From assembly GCA_964036045.1 (NCBI GenBank), contig OZ038382.1:130262556-130326555 (forward strand): a stretch of DNA of 64,000 bases, given 5' to 3'. The position numbers were made by a program, and so were the translations under genes. This document shows, in pieces, positions 1-8,767 of this stretch (its first letter is position 1; each line of letters begins with the position of its first letter). Source of the DNA: Eutreptiella sp. 'Long Island Sound 2002' (taxonomy: Eukaryota > Euglenozoa > Euglenophyceae > Eutreptiales > Eutreptiaceae). The notes beneath the pieces were generated by a model, which made no database searches, was not told the DNA's origin, and worked only from the letters and a program-made list of their open reading frames with translations.

Positions 1-947
1 AACCACCGGGCGTTCCTCCAAACATGCTGCAACACGTGCTTTGCAGCGGCGACCACGGTGCTTCCCTCGTCGGAAATGACAAAGTTGATGCGGTCTGGAT
101 GAATTTGCGCAGTGGCTAAGGAGCTCAGAAGGGCACCCGCGATCTCTTTGTGCTCCACACCCCGCTGCGGACCCTTGCCCTCGAGGAAAGCAACGTCGAT
201 GCAGAACTTCAACCGGCCTCCAACATGGGCAATAATTGCAAGAACGGGCACCCCGCGTTCATCTGTCCACTCATCAAAAAGTAGTGTGGTGTTGCGGTCG
301 GCAGTCTTCTTGTGAATTGCTCCTCGGTGCCCGTCAAGCACACGCTGGCCGTTGACTTTGGGGAAGTCAGAGCTGCCTTGCGGCAAGCAACCGGCAATGG
401 TGGTGTACTTCTGCAACCAAGCACGCACAAGGGGGTGATCCAGCTTGTCCAACGGGATGCCGGCACCGGCGAAGGCAAAGACCGTATCATCAGCGGCCTT
501 GTTCTTGTCGTTGCATGACGCCACAACGGATTGTAGGCTGGGCTGCCTCATTGCGGCTTTATGAGGTAGAGCATCTGCCTCTGCCTCTAGGCGGCGCTCG
601 ACCCGTGCCTTCTCCCTCTTCTGCATAGTCTCAACGGCCACCTGGTGCTTTTTGGAGTCCAAATGACATTGGACTGTGCTCTTCGTTGTGTGGCTCACGG
701 GGCATCCACACGCATCGCACCATAGTACTTCAATACCAAGATCATTGGTGCGGAGACTCAGGGGATGGCCAGGGAATTGTTCCTTCCGCTTCCCAGGGCC
801 CATGGTGCAATACTTTGCGCCGGCACCACCTCTCCCCTTACCACGTACTTTGCGGCGGGGTGGGCTATTTCCATCATCAGATGTGGGCTCAGAAGGAGGG
901 CAATGGGAGGGCATAGCATGTGACATGTCTAAGGGAAAAGGAGCCAT
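1..947 (-). CDS. hAT-like transposase, N-terminal and first catalytic part (runs off left edge)
   Basis: The minus strand is open from an ATG at 947 to the window edge (about 315 codons, no stop). The first 60 residues are a basic, glycine-rich leader. They are followed by a BED/C2H2-type finger with CDACGCP and CHLDSKKH (two Cys, then His-x4-His), then a Glu/Arg-rich helix. Next comes a stretch typical of hAT/DUF659 transposases: FAFAGAGIPLDKLDHP, then FDEWTDERG, which carries the usual first acidic catalytic residue, and VISDEGSTVVAAAKHV, which carries the second. These assignments come from family knowledge of hAT elements. The C-terminal dimerisation region would lie left of the window. 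An ATG seven codons downstream (926) is an alternative start. No disabling change is visible, so this may be an intact transposase gene or a recent copy. Confidence 0.8.
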   Translation of the reverse strand, partial: MAPFPLDMSHAMPSHCPPSEPTSDDGNSPPRRKVRGKGRGGAGAKYCTMGPGKRKEQFPGHPLSLRTNDLGIEVLWCDACGCPVSHTTKSTVQCHLDSKKHQVAVETMQKREKARVERRLEAEADALPHKAAMRQPSLQSVVASCNDKNKAADDTVFAFAGAGIPLDKLDHPLVRAWLQKYTTIAGCLPQGSSDFPKVNGQRVLDGHRGAIHKKTADRNTTLLFDEWTDERGVPVLAIIAHVGGRLKFCIDVAFLEGKGPQRGVEHKEIAGALLSSLATAQIHPDRINFVISDEGSTVVAAAKHVLQHVWRNARW

Positions 948-1021
948 GTAACAAACAAAAGTGGCGGTGTTGGGAAGGTATGCAAACACTGACTTGACTA
1001 CAAAACTACCCTTTAGTTGAA

Positions 1022-1669
1022 CTACACAATGCCACTTGAATGTATCCTCTTGAACATTACACTAAGGGACCTGCCCAGAAAATGCGAAAAAAAATGCGGA
1101 AAATGCGAAAAAATGCGAATCGCATTTCCCCCCCCCCCCCTGCGGTAGGCAAACATGCCCACCAGCTCCTGCCCCGCAGGCAGGTTGGACCCCCCCCGGA
1201 GCACAATGGGGCAGGGGAAGGAGATGCGGAGGGTGCCCTGCACCCCCCGCGACTCCAACTCCATGTCCCACACGGCACTGAGGTGCCGCTGCCGCCCATC
1301 CGGCCCGGGCGGCACCTGCTGGGTCCAGGCCGGATCCGGCTGCCTGGCGGCCAGGGTGACCCGGTCCAGGGGGGGGTCGGTGTGGGCCTCGCCCAGCTCG
1401 TCGCGGGACGGCTGGGGCACCACCACCTCGCGCGCCATATGCCCCCTGGCGTTGCTGGCCTCGCTGCCTCCCGAACGCAGAGAGCGCTGCGACCCCACAC
1501 TGCGCACGCTGCCGGCCTCGCTTGGTGCCCGTCCACCGCCGGTGCCTGCGGGCTGGGCGCCACCGGGGCCTTCGGCGGGCTCGGCGTGCTCCTCAGGCAA
1601 TCGGGGCCGGGGCTTGTACTGGCGCCTGGTGTGGTGCCGAATATCCGGCGACCAAGCGGTGAACGGGAC
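1022..1669 (-). CDS. 3' exon of the dioxygenase-like gene (C-terminal region)
   Basis: The minus frame is open from a candidate splice acceptor (TGCATGCAG before 1669) to a TAG at 1022. It encodes VPFTAWSPDI, a Pro/Glu/Ser-rich linker, and a well-behaved segment including MAREVVVPQPSRDELGEA, VWDMELESRGVQGTL and LPAGQELVGMFAYRRGG, before a low-quality tail after a C-run. It lies directly downstream of the dioxygenase-like ORF. A GT donor at 1965-1964 and this acceptor would remove an intron of about 295 bases that contains the TTCGTACGAA array. The reading phase across this junction does not resolve cleanly by eye, so the exon link is inferred. The terminal 35 residues, after the glycine run, may not be genuine. 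Confidence 0.5.
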   Translation of the reverse strand, partial: VPFTAWSPDIRHHTRRQYKPRPRLPEEHAEPAEGPGGAQPAGTGGGRAPSEAGSVRSVGSQRSLRSGGSEASNARGHMAREVVVPQPSRDELGEAHTDPPLDRVTLAARQPDPAWTQQVPPGPDGRQRHLSAVWDMELESRGVQGTLRISFPCPIVLRGGSNLPAGQELVGMFAYRRGGGGNAIRIFSHFPHFFSHFLGRSLSVMFKRIHSSGIV

Positions 1670-1689
1670 CTGCATGCAGATGTGGGGAG

Positions 1690-1965
1690 GTGTGCAAGGC
1701 AAAAATTGAGAAAGGGGGAGTGGACACGGGGCAATGGAAGAGCAAAAGGAGCAAATTGGACGAAATTCACAGAAATTCGTACGAAATTCGTACGAAATTC
1801 GTACGAATTTCGTACGAATTTCACATCTCGAGAAAATTCACACAAATTTATTCACGTGAAATTCGTACGAAATTCGTACGAATTTCGTACGAATTTCGTA
1901 CGAATTTCACGTGAATTTCGTCCAATTGTTGCAAATACACAAAGCAAACACACAAGCAGCCACAC
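1690..1965. repeat. TTCGTACGAA palindromic minisatellite inside a probable intron
   Basis: Between 1758 and 1920 the ten-base palindrome TTCGTACGAA is repeated about every 11-12 bases in two clusters, separated by a stretch with CTCGAGAAAATTCACACAAA and a CACGTG-like turn. Because the unit is a palindrome, both strands translate to near-identical peptides (KFVRNSYEFRTNF), which should not be read as protein. The same motif occurs at 3936-3990, and looser versions at about 8868, 10910, 43220 and 44725. The position between donor 1965 and acceptor 1670 suggests it sits in an intron of the minus-strand gene. Confidence 0.85.
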
Positions 1966-3885
1966 CTTGCAGTCGCATGGGCAGGTGATGCTCTATGCCC
2001 CGGTCCTCGCGCACTTGGGCGACCGCCACGCTGGGACCGTGTTCACCAGGTGCCACAGCGTGGTCGGCCGACCCGGGGGGGCAATGCCGGACAAGGCGAA
2101 GTGGATCTCCGACTCCGCGTCGACATCGCCCCCCTTCACGACCTCCAGCTGGTGCACGCTGCCCAGGAAGAACAGCATGCACTGGGGGCCGACCTCGATG
2201 ACGGCGAGGTCGGCGCCCGGGGCCAACCGGGAGATGAAGGTGGGGTGGAAGGGGCAGGTGGGGGGGCCTGCCGGGAGCGTCTGCGGGGGGTCGGCGAACA
2301 GGGCCTGGGCAGCCTCCCCCTCCCACAACCCCACCCTCGCAACCGCCCCCTTCCCCATCCACAACACCTGGTCCACGCTGGGGAGGTCCCAGCTGGACAA
2401 ATCCCCAGCAACGTCCAGGGCCTCCTTGGGGGGGATGGCGTCCAAGTGTGTGGTGTTGGCCTGGTGGTGTTTGTGTCGGGGGTCGGGGGTCCACAAGTTA
2501 AAAAGAGCCCCCTGCAGCCCATCCTTGGAGTCAGGGTGGGCAGGCAATCCATGATGGCGGCTGGTGGCCACCATCAGCAGCATGTCCCCCCGATGCAGCT
2601 GAACGGTGTCCCAGCGCGCCTCCGCCGCCTCCCCCAGGGCCGTCCCCGCCTGCACCGCCACCTGGTAGTCCTCTGACAAGCAGAGGAAGCTACTCAGGTG
2701 GCAGTCCCCCACCGCCTTGTCGCTGGGGGGGAGGACTTCGGGGTGGGTGGTCACGTCGGTGTGGGGGAGCTGCGGCCCACTCCCCACACTGGCCACAATG
2801 ACGCTGCCCGGCGTCATTGGGTGGAGGTCCTCAACCCCAGGGACACTTTCGGTGAGGTGGGGGTGGAACTTCTTGAAGAGAGGCCCCCCCACCCCCGACC
2901 CCAAGGCGCTCTTGCTTTGCCACCGGCGGGGGGGCTCGGGATCCTTGGCCTGCTCCTCACTCCGCGCGGCGTTGAAAAGGAGCTCAAAATTTTTTGCGAC
3001 GACTTTTTCGTCGCCGCTGCCCCACGCCTTCATCACCTTGTTCCACCCCACCTCACAATCCCGTTCCTCCACAAGCCCCCGAAGCACAATGTAGCCGTTC
3101 CCATCAACAAAGTTGAGGGGCGGCTGAGAGGGGCCAACCCTGTCGGGGGCGGGGTCAGGGCTGCCCGTCACCCCATGAGGGGGGTCGGGAAGGGGTTCGG
3201 TGCGGAGGGGGGGTTCACTCGAAATGAAGGGGGGGGCGCATGAGGCACCACGGTACCATTGCAAAGAAGTTGTGCTGTAGAAGGTGGGGTGGGTGACGTC
3301 GGGGACGTGCACCTGGGGGGGGATGGTGGGATGGAACGGGGCGACGCCCAAATCATCCCACCACCGGGGGTTGGCAAGATGCCAAGAAAAGGGGAAAAAA
3401 GAGTGGCCTGCTGGTGCACCTGCAGCAAGATCCTGCAGGCACACCATATCGCAGTGGGGGGGGGTGTGGACGAGGTTAGCGGTGGGGTACACCTGGACGT
3501 GGGCGTCCTTAGGCTTCCCCACAGGGTTATTCCTCATCGAGTTGAGGAGCTGGTCAACACTAGAGGGGAGAGGGGTCAGATGGAGAAATTTGAGGGTGGG
3601 GAGTTGGTGGCGCAGTTCCCTCCACGGGGTTGTGGCCCATCCCCTCCCCCCGAGGTAGCTGTTGCGGGTGGGGCTGCGCATGTCGATGTGGATGACATCG
3701 GGGGAGGGGTCGAGGGAGGCTGCCCAGCCCACGATGGCATCCACCCCCAGTGCCTCCGACTCGTACGTTGCCTCCTCCAGTTGATGGTGGGCAACGGGGA
3801 GGGCTTGGTAGTGGGCGAGGGTGTCGGCTGCGGGGTCGGGGCGCGAGGCCAGGCTGGCGAGCTGCGACATAGTCTGCTGCGACAT
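1966..3885 (-). CDS. 2-oxoglutarate/Fe(II) dioxygenase-like protein
   Basis: An open reading frame of 630 codons starts at ATG 3885 (MSQQTMSQLASLASRP); the in-frame residues upstream derive from the TTCGTACGAA repeat and are unlikely to be coding. The C-terminal half contains GPQLPHTDVTTHPEV, an HxD iron-binding motif. About 70 residues later come LHRGDMLLMVATSRHHGL with a distal His and then GALFNLWTPD, the order expected of the double-stranded beta-helix of 2OG-Fe(II) oxygenases. This order is also seen in TET/JBP-like and related enzymes that ride on transposons; the subfamily cannot be fixed by eye. The frame stops at TAG 1993. In the second copy at 44.9-45.3 kb the conserved peptide of the last 20 codons lies in another frame (EHHLPMRLQ here), so a small splice or frame change occurs between about 2060 and 1966. 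The substrate is unknown. Confidence 0.55.
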
Positions 3886-3935
3886 TGTCAAAGAGTTTGA
3901 GAACTGTGGGAAAGCGAAACAGTGGAAATGAGGGT

Positions 3936-4060
3936 AAATTCGTACGAAATTCGTACGAAATTCGTACGAATTTCGTACGAATTTCACATACTGTGAATCC
4001 GTGAATCTAGCGTGAATTTCTGCGTGAATTTAGGTGCGTGAATCTCACATTCACGTGAAT
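3936..4060. repeat. TTCGTACGAA palindrome cluster upstream of the dioxygenase-like gene
   Basis: Several head-to-head copies of the TTCGTACGAA unit (3937-3990) are followed by degenerate GTGAATCTCAC and CGTGAATTT motifs. The cluster ends about 50 bases before the ATG of the minus-strand gene, so the same repeat flanks and interrupts that gene. It may be an insertion-derived minisatellite; a promoter role is only a guess. Confidence 0.7.
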
Positions 4061-4401
4061 CTCACCAAATCTGTTAAACCATGCGGGGACTTTAAACCTC
4101 TAAATTGCACCTATTTGTTGCATCTTACTTTGGGCGAAGGTAGCACGACAAAAGCACACGATAGCACCAAGTTACGAGCAAAACACAGCAAAATTGGGTG
4201 AAATTCACGGTACCGTGAATCTCGGATTCAAACGGCCGGTTCACGAAGGGTACATAGTAGAGAGGTCCCAATGTTGTGTTGGCGGGTGCCTTGGACACCC
4301 CCCCCCTCCGGTTGCCCGCATTCCCCCCCACTCCACACCACCATGTTCCCTTGTATAGGTCTTGTTAGCCTTACTCTCGGGACACCCTTACCAAGCTTAG
4401 C

Positions 4402-6359
4402 ATGACGCTTGTGCATTTGAGTGGAGCCAAGAGTTTGCGGGACCCTTTGGTCTCCCAACTCCTTGGTGAGTGGGTGGCTTCATCTCCCTTGGCCCGGGCC
4501 CGATGGTCCGAGGCCATGGAGATTGGCTACCCCTCCCTCAGTCGCGACAAGCAAAAGGAGGCGGTGAAGCAATATGCCTCCCACCTCTTCCCGGCCCCGG
4601 ACCGCATTGGCCTACTCATGGACTTGAACGTCCCCAAGGTTGGCTTCCAGCACGTGTCGGAGTACATGAGCCGCCGGGGGTCGGCCTACATGGCCGCAAC
4701 GGGCCTCCCGTTCCCCCGCCCCATCCCCACTCGGGATACGTGCACGGACACGTGGAGGGAGTTAATCACCCCCTTGACCTACGACCACCCGTGTCCATCC
4801 CCGATCCCCCCGCGAGTGGGCGCTCTTGGCCGCCACTCTCATGGGCCCCGTACGTCCAATCACGTCCATCGCTAGTGGACACCATTGATTGGACAAGGCC
4901 CCTCACCTTCATTGTGCGTGGGGAGGTGTACCCGTGCGCCAGTGGTAGTTGGACCCAACTCTCCATTGGGCTCCTCAACCACGGCGCACGGGGCCGCACA
5001 CCCGCGTACTTGTGGGTGATAGGGATGGCCGTGTGCAAGGACAAGGACATAGCGGCACCAGCAACGATATGGGCCGACAACTTGAAGGTTTGTGGCCCAT
5101 TCCTTGTTTGTTAAATTTTGCGTTAATTTCTCGAGATTAATATGTAGATTTCGGTTAACATTAACGCCGACTGAGAAATTAACTTAATATTAATGTCGAG
5201 AAGTTAATGCAAATATTAATCCATGTCCTTTTTGTAGGTATTGCAGTCCATACAAGACTGCAAGAAGTTCTACTCGGTGTCGCGCTGGGTGCCAAGCAGG
5301 TTGGTCATCGGGGGAGACCAACCCTTCGTGCGGCGCCTCATCGGTGTGTCCACCTCACCCATGGTGGGCTCAATTTACAATATGGGGGTGTGGGACAAGG
5401 TTGCGGTGGCATGGGTTAGCGTGGCGACACGGCGCACATTGGACCGTGAGGAGGCGGCCCGCCTCTGCTACAAGGAGACCGTCCGTAGCTTGGAGAATGG
5501 GGGATGCATAGGGGATCCACACATTGTGGTTGACGGTGCGTGGTTTTCCTATGCATCCTCCATTGTTGCATGGCCATAGGCCGGCTCCAAGTGGCGTTCA
5601 TCGAGACACGCCTCGTGGACCTCCCCAAGGAGAACGCCGACGCCGTGCAACGGGTGCTCTACCGGGCCCGCACAGGTGTGTAGTTTAGATTGGGTGTGTC
5701 GGGGGGGCCCGACGGGGAGGAGTCCCGTGTGTCGTTCCTCGCGTGGGAGGAACTTGGTCGGTTGTTGGACTACGTCCTGGAGGATGGTGAATGGCAAGCC
5801 GTCGTGGCCATGCGTGATCTCCTCCGGGAGTTGTACACGGACGAGCCGCCCCGCGGGGACCTACGTGCGGCCGAGGTGGCGCGCGCCTACATTGCACATT
5901 GTTGCAAGGAGGCGTGGCAATCAAACTACCTCCTCTATTTGGAGGAGGATGTCACCGAGGCCGTGGCCAACACACGCCGCTTGGGGGTTGGGTTGGGTGC
6001 CGTGTGCGCGGATGTTGTGGAGAGCCTCAACACCATCCTTAAGCGCGCATACAATGACCACTCGGGCCGGGGGGGGGGGGGGATGCCGGGGGCAACCCAA
6101 CTAGAACGGGAGGCGGAGGTAGTTTCGCAAGTGTGGAAGTGGTGGTTTTTAAAATTTGACCTCCCGTTGCGCAACTACAGGACCCCCCATACCGCCCCAT
6201 GCACCATGGCCAAACTCATGGCCACCCGTAGCCCCCCGCCCTCCACCCTTGCTTCCCCTCCGCCAGCTTTATTTTTGCCTTGCCATGGACGCGTTGGCAA
6301 TGCAAAAGATGTTGTCCGAAATGTTGGCAGCCAACAATCGAGCCCTGGTGTGTTTTGCT
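4402..6359 (+). pseudogene. Unclassified transposase-like gene, copy 1, exons 1 to about 4
   Basis: Exon 1 (ATG 4402 to 5087) reads MTLVHLSGAKSLRDPLVS and later RPLTFIVRGEVYPC and SWTQLSIGLLNHGARGRTP. A one-base loss near 4770, relative to the copy at 16.9 kb, breaks the frame. An intron 5088-5237 (GT...TTTTGTAG) joins NLK to VLQSIQDCKKFYSV. A 44-base GT-AG segment at 5536-5579 fits an intron here, although the copy at 13.0 kb reads through it. TAG at about 5680 is a second lesion. The following exon contains DVVESLNTILKRAYNDH and EREAEVVSQVWKWWFL, which resemble the end of a DDE-type catalytic core, followed by a short MQKMLSEMLAANNRA helix before donor GTGTGTTTTG at 6360. I recognise it as a repeated transposon-borne family but cannot assign a superfamily. 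Confidence 0.6.
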
Positions 6360-6545
6360 TGTGCACGCTTGCTTGTGTGTTCCGAGTAATATTTGCGGCG
6401 AGTTTGTTAATATTTCGAGATTAATATTAATAGTCGCGTCCGTTAAAATTTAAGATATTAATTAATTTTTCGGTTGATAATATTAAATTCAAGAAATTAA
6501 CTCGGGGGCTTAAAACTAAAAAAAAATAATTTTGTTTTTTCGCGT

Positions 6546-8349
6546 GTGTCTGTCCACGGATGGCCCAAGTGGAGGCACGATTGGCGGTAGCAGCTCCAAC
6601 ACAAGCTCCAGCTCCTCCGCCAGCCCTGCCACCAGCCGTGGAGAGTCGCCCGCCGCCCACGCGCCCATTCCAGGAGTCAGGCGTGTTTGATTCGCCGGAA
6701 GGAGGGGGAACGTAGAGGCACCTGGGGTAAGGATGCCTCCAGGGGGGGGGGGGGTCTGGAAACCCCTCCCTGGTGCCCCCCTCGCCCCCATGCCTAAGAC
6801 CACCAGTGTGGGCAGTTTGCCGGCACTGAATTCGTTGTTTGACCCCTGCGCCTCTGTTTTCAAACAGCGCACTACCAGGTGCTGCTACAGCATTGGACCC
6901 AGCTGGGCTGAGTCAAGCAGTGGCGGCAAGGCAAGGCCGTTGTGTTCGGGGTCGACTGGGGCACTGTCCTGGCCCTGCCCCGACCCTTTTATGATCCGGG
7001 GTGTTAGCCGTCGTACGAGGGCCTCATCCCGAACTCCCGCAGCGCAAAGGCGGACTTGGTGGCCACGAACGTGGCCAAGCCGGCGGCCCAATCGGCCCCA
7101 ACGGCTAGCGTGGGAGCCCCCATTGAGGCCCCTACCGCAGCGTCTCACTTCCAAGATGCCATGGGGGCAGTGCAGGCAGCAGGCACCACTGCTAGGTTGG
7201 AGGTATGGTGCCTATTTGTTTCGCTTAATTTTTAGGTCGCAAGCATTAATTTCTCCACATTAATATTTAATTTTTGAACCGCTGGTTGAAATATTAAAAT
7301 TGAAAGGTTACTATTAATGGCGAACAATTAAAAAAGTCGTTGGAAAAATTAATTAACACTTGTTGTTTTGTTTTATGTTTGTAGGTAGCCGACGTCGTGC
7401 TCAACGCAACGCATGCCAGGCCCATTCGGGTGGCCTAGCGAGACGCTGAGTGATCCTAGGAAATATCCCTGGGGTCCCTGCACCGCATGGTGGCCCGAGG
7501 CCCACCCTAGGGCCTTGCTCTCTTGCGAGGTCTCCATGACTGGGAGACCTCGTGTGTGGTGAGTGGCGTTTGGGTGACGTCGCATCACTTCCGGGCCAGC
7601 GAGTGGGCTCGGATGTAGGAGGTGGGGTTTGCGGGGGGGGGGGGGGGGTTGAGGGGGAGCATGGGAGGGGGTGGGGTGAGTGACGGGGAGGAAGGGGGGG
7701 AGGAGGGGGCGCGTCCACCACCACCGCGCCTACCCCCCCCCCCGAGCCAAGCCGCAACCCAACCCCCCCCCAACCCCCCTCAAAGAAACGAAGGTTCTCC
7801 TTCCAGTCCAGCTCGGAGAGCGACGACGCGGCGATCCCCCGTGGCAAAAAGCCCAACCCCCCCCCGCCCCCGTCCCCACCGCACAGCCTACGAAGGCCGT
7901 CGCCGCCCCCAAACCCACCAACCCCCCAAGACCGCCACCGCCCACCCCCGCACCCCGCCTACCAAGACCAACACCCCCAAGGTTGGGGGTGCAACGGCCG
8001 AGAAGAAGGACGACCGTCCCGGCGATCCGATCATCGGGACGGTCGCCCACGTCCCCTATCCGTCCGCGGTGTCCATGGGCGGAAGGGTGGTGCCGTTTGG
8101 GTGGAATAGCCGGGCGGCACCACCCTCTACAAGGTGGCCCGGCACCTCCTCTTCCCCATCCCCGAGGAGGCCGAGCGGTATGGGGAAGAGGCCCGGTGGG
8201 GCAAGAAAAAGACCAAACCCCCCGCCCCAACAAACCAAGAGACTAACCTCCCGCACCCGAACCCAACCACCAAACCCACTAACCCCGCTAACCCCCCATC
8301 CGGACCCACGAAGATATGGGACCCCATTACGGGGTCCCATGAGGTGTGA
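6546..8349 (+). pseudogene. Downstream low-complexity exons of transposase copy 1
   Basis: After the AT-rich intron the sequence codes a Ser/Thr/Pro-rich stretch (GGSSSNTSSSSSASPATS near 6580). It then passes another AT-rich spacer (7205-7385, ending TTTGTAG), a Pro-rich region full of C-runs (7730-7990), and a more conventional tail near 8115-8349 that includes TTLYKVARHLLFPIPEEA and EARWGKKKTKPPAPT, ending at TGA 8347. C/G homopolymers shift the frame repeatedly, so a continuous protein cannot be read. The layout (structured core, then Ser-rich and Pro-rich tails after introns) parallels copy 2. Confidence 0.4.
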
Positions 8350-8430
8350 GGGTCCGCATAGGGACCCAATGCATGCACAACATGCATGAACACACACATA
8401 ATGCATTACATGTTGTGTTGTGCCATTGTT

Positions 8431-8766
8431 CGGAGGGTTAATATTTGGTGAATAGAGGTAATATGTGTGAGATTAATATTAATGCTGGCGACTCATTAAT
8501 TTTTAACTTTTCAAATTTTAATCCAAAATTGAAAAGCAAAAATTAAAGCCGAGAGCCATTTTAACATTTTGAAACAACCACATGGGTAGCTCCCCCCCCC
8601 CACCAACCCCCAGGGGAAAATGACACCCAAGCCCTAAGGCAACCCATGGTGGCCATAATTTTCACGCCACACCCCCTAAGCCCCTTAAAAAAAATAAAAA
8701 CTTGAGATTAACGTGTTAATTTTTGGCCAGATATTCACTATATTGCGTTTAATGTAGATCACTAGG
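8431..8766 (+). repeat. 3' terminal region of the transposase element (copy 1)
   Basis: This 336-base block is about 90 percent alike by eye to 26917-27244: TTAATATTAATGCTGGCGAC, the AAAGCCGAGAGCCATTTTAA segment, the C-run, CAACCCATGG, and the end TTTAAT...CACTAGGG. Its outer end is the inverted partner of CCCTAGTGGCCC at 16600. No reading frame is evident. Confidence 0.8.
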
Positions 8767-8767
8767 G

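Larger units (their letters stand above)
4247..8766 (+). mobile_element. Transposase element, copy 1 (3' end intact, 5' end truncated)
   Basis: From TAGTAGAGAGGTCCCAATGT at 4247 the sequence matches the copy at 16.8 kb. The shared 5' leader, exon 1 and first intron show it is the same element. The 3' end (about 8431-8766, ending CACTAGGG) matches 26917-27244, where it forms a terminal inverted repeat with CCCTAGTGGCCC at 16600. No such terminus is found upstream of 4247, which abuts TTCGTACGAA-type repeats, so the 5' end is probably lost. Inside are exons separated by AT-rich spacers with GTTAATTTCTCGAGATTAAT-like sequence at 5100-5237, 6360-6545 and 7205-7385. Confidence 0.7.

Noticed and set aside
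1758-1920. Possible CRISPR array (regular short palindromic repeats)
   Set aside because: Units are 10-12 bases, contiguous, without unique spacers, and the context is eukaryotic.
7620-8250. Pro-rich ORFs on both strands at the C/G runs
   Set aside because: Only the last part (8115-8349) looks like real protein; the rest follows C-runs in any frame.
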